A stretch of 64,000 nucleotides of DNA from Synanceia verrucosa (Eukaryota; Chordata; Actinopteri; Perciformes; Synanceiidae), in NCBI GenBank assembly GCA_029721515.1, contig CM056552.1, positions 12,735,001-12,799,000 of the forward strand. The letters are read 5' to 3'. The notes beneath the pieces were generated by a model. The model was not told the DNA's origin. It searched no databases and worked only from the letters and a program-made list of their open reading frames with translations. Below are positions 58,471-64,000 of the stretch, one piece after another (position 1 is the stretch's first letter; every line of letters starts with the position of its first letter). The position numbers and the translations under genes are program-made.

Positions 58471-61043
58471 TCAGAGGACGGTCAGATCGTGGCAGCTCTT
58501 AGAACGCACTTTAACTGCCATGCGCTGGTTGTTGCGTGCCACCAGCCGGTCCAAGAAGCGCCGAGCCTTCTGGGTGAAGCTCTCTTTGCGCCTGTAGATG
58601 GAGTGCCGGCGCTGGACGACCTCATTGCTGTCTCGCCGCAGGCGAATCTGTCGGATCACACCCTCGAAGAGCTCGGTCACATTGTGCTGCAGAGATGCCG
58701 ATGTCTCAATGAACTTACAGTCAAACACCACCGCACACGCTCGGCCCTCTAGGGAACAAAAACACACACATAAACTATAACAGATATCAGTTTGTGTTGT
58801 ATGTATGTGTGTGTGTAGCCTTGTGACCTTTAACCCCCACCTTCCACAGCAACCTCTCTTGAGCGAACCAGGTCACTCTTGTTGCCCACAAGGATGATGG
58901 GAAGGTCTTCGGCCTGCCGGGTCCGTCGCAGCGTGATACGGAGCTCAGCGGCGGCGTCGAAGCTGTAACGGTCGGTGACTGAGTAGACTATAACGTAGGC
59001 ACTGCCAACCTTCAGACAGTCATCCCGAGAGGCGTCGTCCTCCCCCTCCTGACAAGTAGAAAGACATGAAAAATAAACACAGAAAGATTTTTTTTTTTTT
59101 TTTTTTTTTAAATAAAGATTTATCAGGTAAATCTGATAAACTCCTCCCTTGAAAGGTTGCTAGCTCTGGGGGCAAACTAAACATCCATTAATTTGACAAC
59201 TTCTCTGGAAAGTATTGAAGTATTTGAGCTGTTTGAATATTATTACTTTATTATTATTATTGAAAATAATAATAGAGAGCAAACTCGTGAATAATGACCC
59301 TGACACTCATTATTGTATATTTCAACTTTTATACATAGAAAGAAATGTGCCTAGCTTAATGCAATAAAACATTCATCAAATACAAGATTACAGGATTTAG
59401 TACTTAAGTTTATTAAACTGAAAATAATGAAAGTTTTCCTGGTAAATATAATTTTGCAATCTCAATAAAACAAACTAATGCTCTCGAGATGATTTTGTTT
59501 CATGATCTCATCAATAAGTGTGACTGAAAGCAAGATGCCATGTTCCCATGATGCTCCGCTCCAAAACTGACATCTAATGCTCCACACACACAAGCAATGT
59601 ACCAGCTTGTCGTTCTCCCAGGTATCCATGACGATGAGTGTGGTTTGCTCTCCATCTACTGTCAGCGTCCGCTCATATGTGTCCTCTGTCACAAACAACA
59701 ACCACAAACATTACATTAAATAAAATAATAGTCATCAAATAGTTGTTGGGACATTTCAGTCTGGACCAAAGTGGTGGATGGACTGGCCGTTGTTGTCTTC
59801 CCTAGAGACACGCATCCAGCACGGCTTAAAACACGAAATAATGTGGAGGACCAAAAACAAATCACAGCTGTTGTTATATCTGTGAACATAAAGATCTACA
59901 ACTTGGTAAATACCAGGACTCTGAGCACAGAGCAACAGTAAAAACATGCAAAACTAATGCAGAAAATGAAGCAGCCTGAGCTCAGGTGACCCGAAAACTG
60001 ACAGCAGACAGACTCGGCCCCTCCTTCACAGTATGTCAGACTGTTACAGGATCAATACAGGTTGTCAATCATGACCTTGGGCCAGGCAACACGTGAGTAG
60101 ATGATCAATGATTTTAGGTCGGTCAAGGTTACGATGCCAGAGCAAAGTCAGAGACAGAAACTGAGCGCTGAGCTACTGACGACAGAGGTGGAGAAACACA
60201 ACCACCAAACCATCACTCTCCCCTGGTGGTCCGTGAGCAGAGCTGATAAAATATCCAGAAGCCCAGTAGCGAGCAGCATGTCTGTTTTCTATATTAATAT
60301 CAACTGTAAACAAACTCTTATAAACAAACATTTGTATTCGGTATTAAGATTTACGTCAGAAATGATCGGCACCGTCTAACTGGCGAGATACATCAGTGGC
60401 TTGTGACCAAAGAGAAAATCAATTGTAACTTCTGAGTCAAACAAGGAGCCTCAAAATTGAGAGACTCTGCATGGAAGTAGAAAATCAAAACTGAAATGAA
60501 AACATCACAGCAGATAGCCTGTGAGTTTTTTATTGGTATTAAGTTGTTCCTGATCTGAAAAGGTTTGAGAAACACTGATCTAAAGTTTGTCACCATTCAC
60601 CACGCTGAGCTACAAGACTAAGAAACTGTTGCAGCAAAACCCATGAGTGTGTGGACCTAATCACCTCTAGGTTGCTCATCTTTCTCTGTGATCCCAGCAA
60701 AGATTCCTGCCAGGCTGGTCTTTCCAACTGCATGGTCACCAAGCAACACCACTCTGTAAACACAGTCCGAGTCGCTCTGCGAGTCGTCGTCATCCGAATC
60801 TGAACTCCACTGGGCGCGGTAGTGGAGGGACTTGTCTCCAGGGTGGTAGGACGCTGATTGTCCCAGAGGAGGATGGCTGCGCTGGGGGCGCGGCTGCTTG
60901 GGGTCCAGGTCAGAGCTGCCAGGGAGCCGAGGGTCCTGAAGGTCCTGATTCCAGGACGGGTGCTGACAGGAGTGTGCCGGAGGAATCGGCGTGCTGCCCC
61001 GCCGCTGCAGGGGCTCCTTCTCTCTTTGAGTGTTGAGGGTCAT
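58471..61043 (-). CDS. rem1: REM1, RGK-family Ras-like GTP-binding protein, complete, 4 coding exons, 315 residues
   Basis: RGK proteins bind the beta subunit of voltage-gated Ca2+ channels and lower channel activity; they also affect the cytoskeleton. Exons (minus): 61043-60665, 59685-59603, 59048-58841, 58748-58471; phases close. The start MTLNTQREKEPLQRRGSTPIP is the REM1 N-terminus (RRGST fits a 14-3-3-type site). An acidic Ser/Asp run precedes VYRVVLLGDHAVGKTS (P-loop 102-110). The G3 position reads DTWEND instead of the usual DxxG, as is typical of RGK proteins; G4 is NKSD, G5 ETSA. There is no CAAX box; it ends with the basic RGK tail (RSKSCHDLTVL). Slightly longer than human REM1 (298). 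Likely nucleus/cytosol and plasma membrane. Strong match throughout; start codon well supported. Confidence 0.96.
59085..59110. repeat. Poly(T) run in rem1 intron 2
   Basis: About 24 T on plus; no associated repeat body recognised. Confidence 0.8.
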
Positions 61044-61259
61044 GTTGCTATGGTAACAGCATCAGGACAGGACAGACCTGAAGGAGGAGATGGGAGGATT
61101 CAGTTTCAGAGCAAAGACTGTTGGACTTTCGGATTCTTGTCACAGTGACACCACATGTGGTTACAGGTGACTGGAAACTTTCAAACAGACAGGGCGGTGA
61201 AACACTGTCATTTTGGCCGAGTCTTAAGTTCCACAAGGTTTAGTCCATTTGGCAAGAGT

Positions 61260-61860
61260 CTCAATCAAAGAGCTATATCTGATTTGTTTTATTTTAGTCT
61301 GGTTCGGGTTTCACAGTGCAGATAATAAAGCAGACCAAATTTTAAAAATCATTTGCTGAATGGAGCAAGAACACAAAAATTCTTCTCGAGATCAAGAGTG
61401 AAGTTGATTGGATGAACCATTCTCAAGATAAGCTCGAGCTACAGTGCCACCTAATGGCCAAACTACATCAAATTTGTCATGGTCACTCAAACATCATATC
61501 TACACATGTCCACCAAATGTGGTCCTATGAGCGGTGTTCAGGAGATCTTACATTTTTTGTAATATGAACCCTGCAAGCAGTGTTTTGAGCTAACTTTGAC
61601 GGTCAGCTTTTCACAAAACTGTGGAAAATCCCAGAAGTGACTTTGTGTTCTGTACCTAGATGTTCTGTACCGAATTTGGTGACAACTGCTCAAAATGGGT
61701 AGGACGACTAGCAGAAAAAAATGAATTTAGAAACAATTAAAAATGGCAAAAAATGTTGTTTCAGAGCCCTACGGTTCACAGGCCTAAAATAAATAAAGTT
61801 CATTGTCGTAGCCATTGTCACCATTTGGACGCATTCCACCGCCTTGAGACCCAAGCAACA
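61260..61860 (+). repeat. Probable dispersed repeat in rem1 5' intron
   Basis: Stretches such as GAGATCAAGAGTGAAGTTGA, CTCGAGCTACAGTGCCACCT, CCAAATGTGGTCC and GAATTTGGTGACAACTGCTC resemble a repeat seen widely in fish genomes. Single copy here, so the call rests on recall. Confidence 0.35.
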
Positions 61861-62776
61861 CACCCAACCAATAGATGAACATTTCTCAAGATAGAATAAA
61901 TCCTTCTGAGCAAGTATAAGTCATTCCTATGTATGAGTTGTCATGGAAAATGTTAGAGAGATAAGAGAGATTGATAGAGGCAATTTTTTCCGATTTCCTG
62001 GGACGGACTACATCCCTTTATATTCCTGATACCAGGATTACATCATTTTGTGTTCGACAAAATGAAAAAATAAAAAACATAAAAAGAACTCTGCTGTAAG
62101 TCTCTTATGTCGATTGGGACCACAATCAGTTGAAATAACTGTACATATAATTTAACTCCTGGTTACTAGAAACCAGATGCACCCATGAGGACCTCAACCA
62201 TGCATAAGAGGGCACAGACACACAAACAAACCTCTGACAATAAATAATTCAAGTGTTTAAAGGTGCAGACAGAATGACAGTCAGTGATAGTGAGGGCGAG
62301 GTAGACCGGGTCACAGCTCCAGTCTTTGGGTTTAGTTTATATACAGGAACATCTTAAAAATCATGCAGAACTAGTGATCATCATCAATAATTTTATTTTA
62401 ATTCATATATAAGAGAATTGCAAGCACCAAACTGTTAGTGGACCAAAGGTCAGAGGCATCTCCTCTAGAATAAAGTGTCAGACAGTACACAACTGCTAGG
62501 TAGCTATTTGACAAGAGTTAATGAAGTACATGAGGTGTTTTTGGTAAAGTGAGATAAAAAAAAAAAAAATCAAGAAAGAAACAAGAAATGTAGGTTTCAC
62601 ATTTCCAAATGACGTGGAATATCTGTAAATGGACATATATATGAATGCAACATGTTATATTAAATATGAAATTGATGTAAAATTAAAATGACGTGTTGAT
62701 ATGATATGAATTTGTTTTTCAAAGGTGAGTTATAATAATTAATGTGTGAAAACATTTCACACATGCTTTTTTTGTA

Positions 62777-62792
62777 AAAAAAAAAAAAAAAA
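62777..62792. repeat. Poly(A) run
   Basis: About 16 A, in the inferred rem1 leader intron. Confidence 0.7.
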
Positions 62793-62865
62793 GGAGAGAG
62801 CTCAAACACCAAAAGAAATAAAAACATCAGAGGAAAAAAAAAAAACATGCAATAGTTAGACTTAC

Positions 62866-62970
62866 CGTGCTCCCCATGAACAGTCCTGTGTTCATCCAGC
62901 CTTAGTAAACAACTCTCTGTCTCTGTTGGTGTAACAGTACCCGGGTGCCACAGTAACACGCCTGGAAAAA
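62866..62970 (-). promoter_or_regulatory. Candidate 5' non-coding exon of rem1
   Basis: On minus, GGGGAGCACG|GTAAGTC is a strong donor with the exon ending at 62866. TCCTTCAG|GTCTGTCC at 61077 is a matching acceptor 34 bases before the rem1 start codon. The 5' end of the exon is not defined; a poly(A/T) run lies at about 62965-62977. Confidence 0.5.
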
Positions 62971-63035
62971 AAAAAAAAGTTCCACAACAGCGTTAAAAAT
63001 TCAGCAGTGGAATCACAGAGTTATCTGCCTCCCAC

Positions 63036-63105
63036 TGTGTGTGTGTGTGTGTGTGTGTGCGCCACAGCGACAGCAGAGGAGAAACAGATAACTGAAGTTA
63101 GAGAG

Positions 63106-63152
<47 letters not shown>
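63036..63152. repeat. Two (TG)n microsatellites upstream of rem1
   Basis: TG runs at about 63036-63060 and 63107-63151, separated by 45 bases of unique sequence, just upstream (minus) of the candidate rem1 first exon. Confidence 0.9.
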
Positions 63153-63154
<2 letters not shown>

Positions 63155-63414
63155 TGGTCACTTCCTGTTTGACTCAAAAGACAATTTGTCTTCGTGAAAC
63201 AGTTCAGTCATATCAAACATTACATGATAATGTGTTTTCCCTCCATCTAGGTTTAAAGTCAACTTAAAGATTAATTTATTATAATTTTGTGGTCATGAAA
63301 GCAAAATAATGAAAACATAGTGGACTGTAAACCTTTGGGTATTTAGTTTAGTCGCTAACCTGAAAGCTACATATCAGAGAGTACAGTTTGCTAATGAAGG
63401 AAAGTTTACAAACT

Positions 63415-64000
63415 AGCGGATAAAGGACTAGTGATACAAAGGACTAATGAACTACTAACTAGCCAGCTAATAAATGATCAGTTAGCTAGCAAGCTAAATA
63501 GCCAGCTGATAAAGGATCAATTAGGTAACTGGACAACTGATAATGGATTAGGCATGCTAACTTGCCAGCTGATAGAGGACCACCTAGCAAGCTGAGAAAG
63601 GCTCAGTTAGTTAGATAGCTAGCCTACTCATACAGGATCAGTTAGCTAACAAGGTGGTAAGTTCATCAGTTAGCTGGATACCTAGCCAACTGATAAAGGA
63701 TCAGTGGACAAGCTACCCAACTGATAAAGCGTCAGTGAACTAGCTAGCCGACTGAAAAAGAATCAGTTAGCTAGAAAGTTAACTAGCCAGCTGATAAAGG
63801 ATTAGTTAGCTTGCATGCTAATTAGCCAGCTGACACAACTAGCTAACTAGCAAGTTGATAAAGGATAATTTAGCTAGATAGCTATCCTACTCATAAAGGA
63901 TCAGTTAGCTACCAAGATAGTATTTTCAAAAGGATTAGTTAGCTAGATAGCTAACTGACTGATAAAGGATCTGTTAAGTAGCTAACTAGCCAAATGAATA
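63415..64000. repeat. Degenerate tandem array of AGCTAGCCAGCTGATAAAGG units, runs off the window
   Basis: About 18 units of 30-36 bases based on GATCAGTTAGCTAG, CTAACTAGCCAGCTGATAAA. The units diverge by substitutions and small indels, and the array continues past the window edge. Confidence 0.85.

Overview
The window is vertebrate nuclear DNA, almost certainly from a ray-finned (probably percomorph) fish. It has spliced genes with conserved vertebrate proteins, many short introns, abundant CA/TG microsatellites, tRNA-derived SINEs and Tc1-type and MITE DNA transposons. There is no sign of bacterial, plasmid or viral organisation.

Layout. (1) 1-3616, plus strand: the last five exons of a type-II ferlin (fer1l4/fer1l6 class), ending in the C-terminal membrane anchor. 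(2) 6063-19720, plus strand: a complete 28-exon ASAP-family Arf GTPase-activating protein (BAR, PH, ArfGAP, ankyrin repeats, proline-rich region, SH3), with a CpG-rich promoter at about 5330-5620. (3) 25804-29984, minus strand: an 8-exon ST3Gal I/II-group sialyltransferase, with a likely non-coding first exon near 37.94-38.05 kb. (4) 44050-52806, minus strand: a complete 12-exon ssuh2 homologue. (5) 58471-61043, minus strand: a complete 4-exon rem1 (RGK-type Ras-like GTPase), with a likely non-coding first exon at about 62.87-62.97 kb. For the four complete genes I traced every splice junction by eye. Phases close without remainder, giving 1031, 373, 351 and 315 residues.

The rest is introns and intergenic DNA rich in repeats: four reverse-oriented tRNA-derived SINEs, a LINE reverse-transcriptase relic, a Tc1-like relic, a three-copy fold-back family, two TIR elements, a nested MITE-in-SINE insertion, several two- or three-copy dispersed repeats, and tandem arrays. 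I saw no CRISPR array, operon or bacterial system, and no functional tRNA or rRNA gene.

The genes do not form a pathway. Their grouping is informative for genome history. In human, ASAP1, ST3GAL1 and FER1L6 lie on 8q24, while REM1 and FER1L4 lie on 20q11, and those two regions carry several other paralogous pairs. The ASAP and sialyltransferase here look divergent from mammalian ASAP1 and ST3GAL1/2. I infer that the window may be the fish counterpart of 20q11, keeping paralogues that mammals lost. The most striking local signal is in the ASAP gene, where a coding exon ends inside a minisatellite whose units repeat the splice donor.
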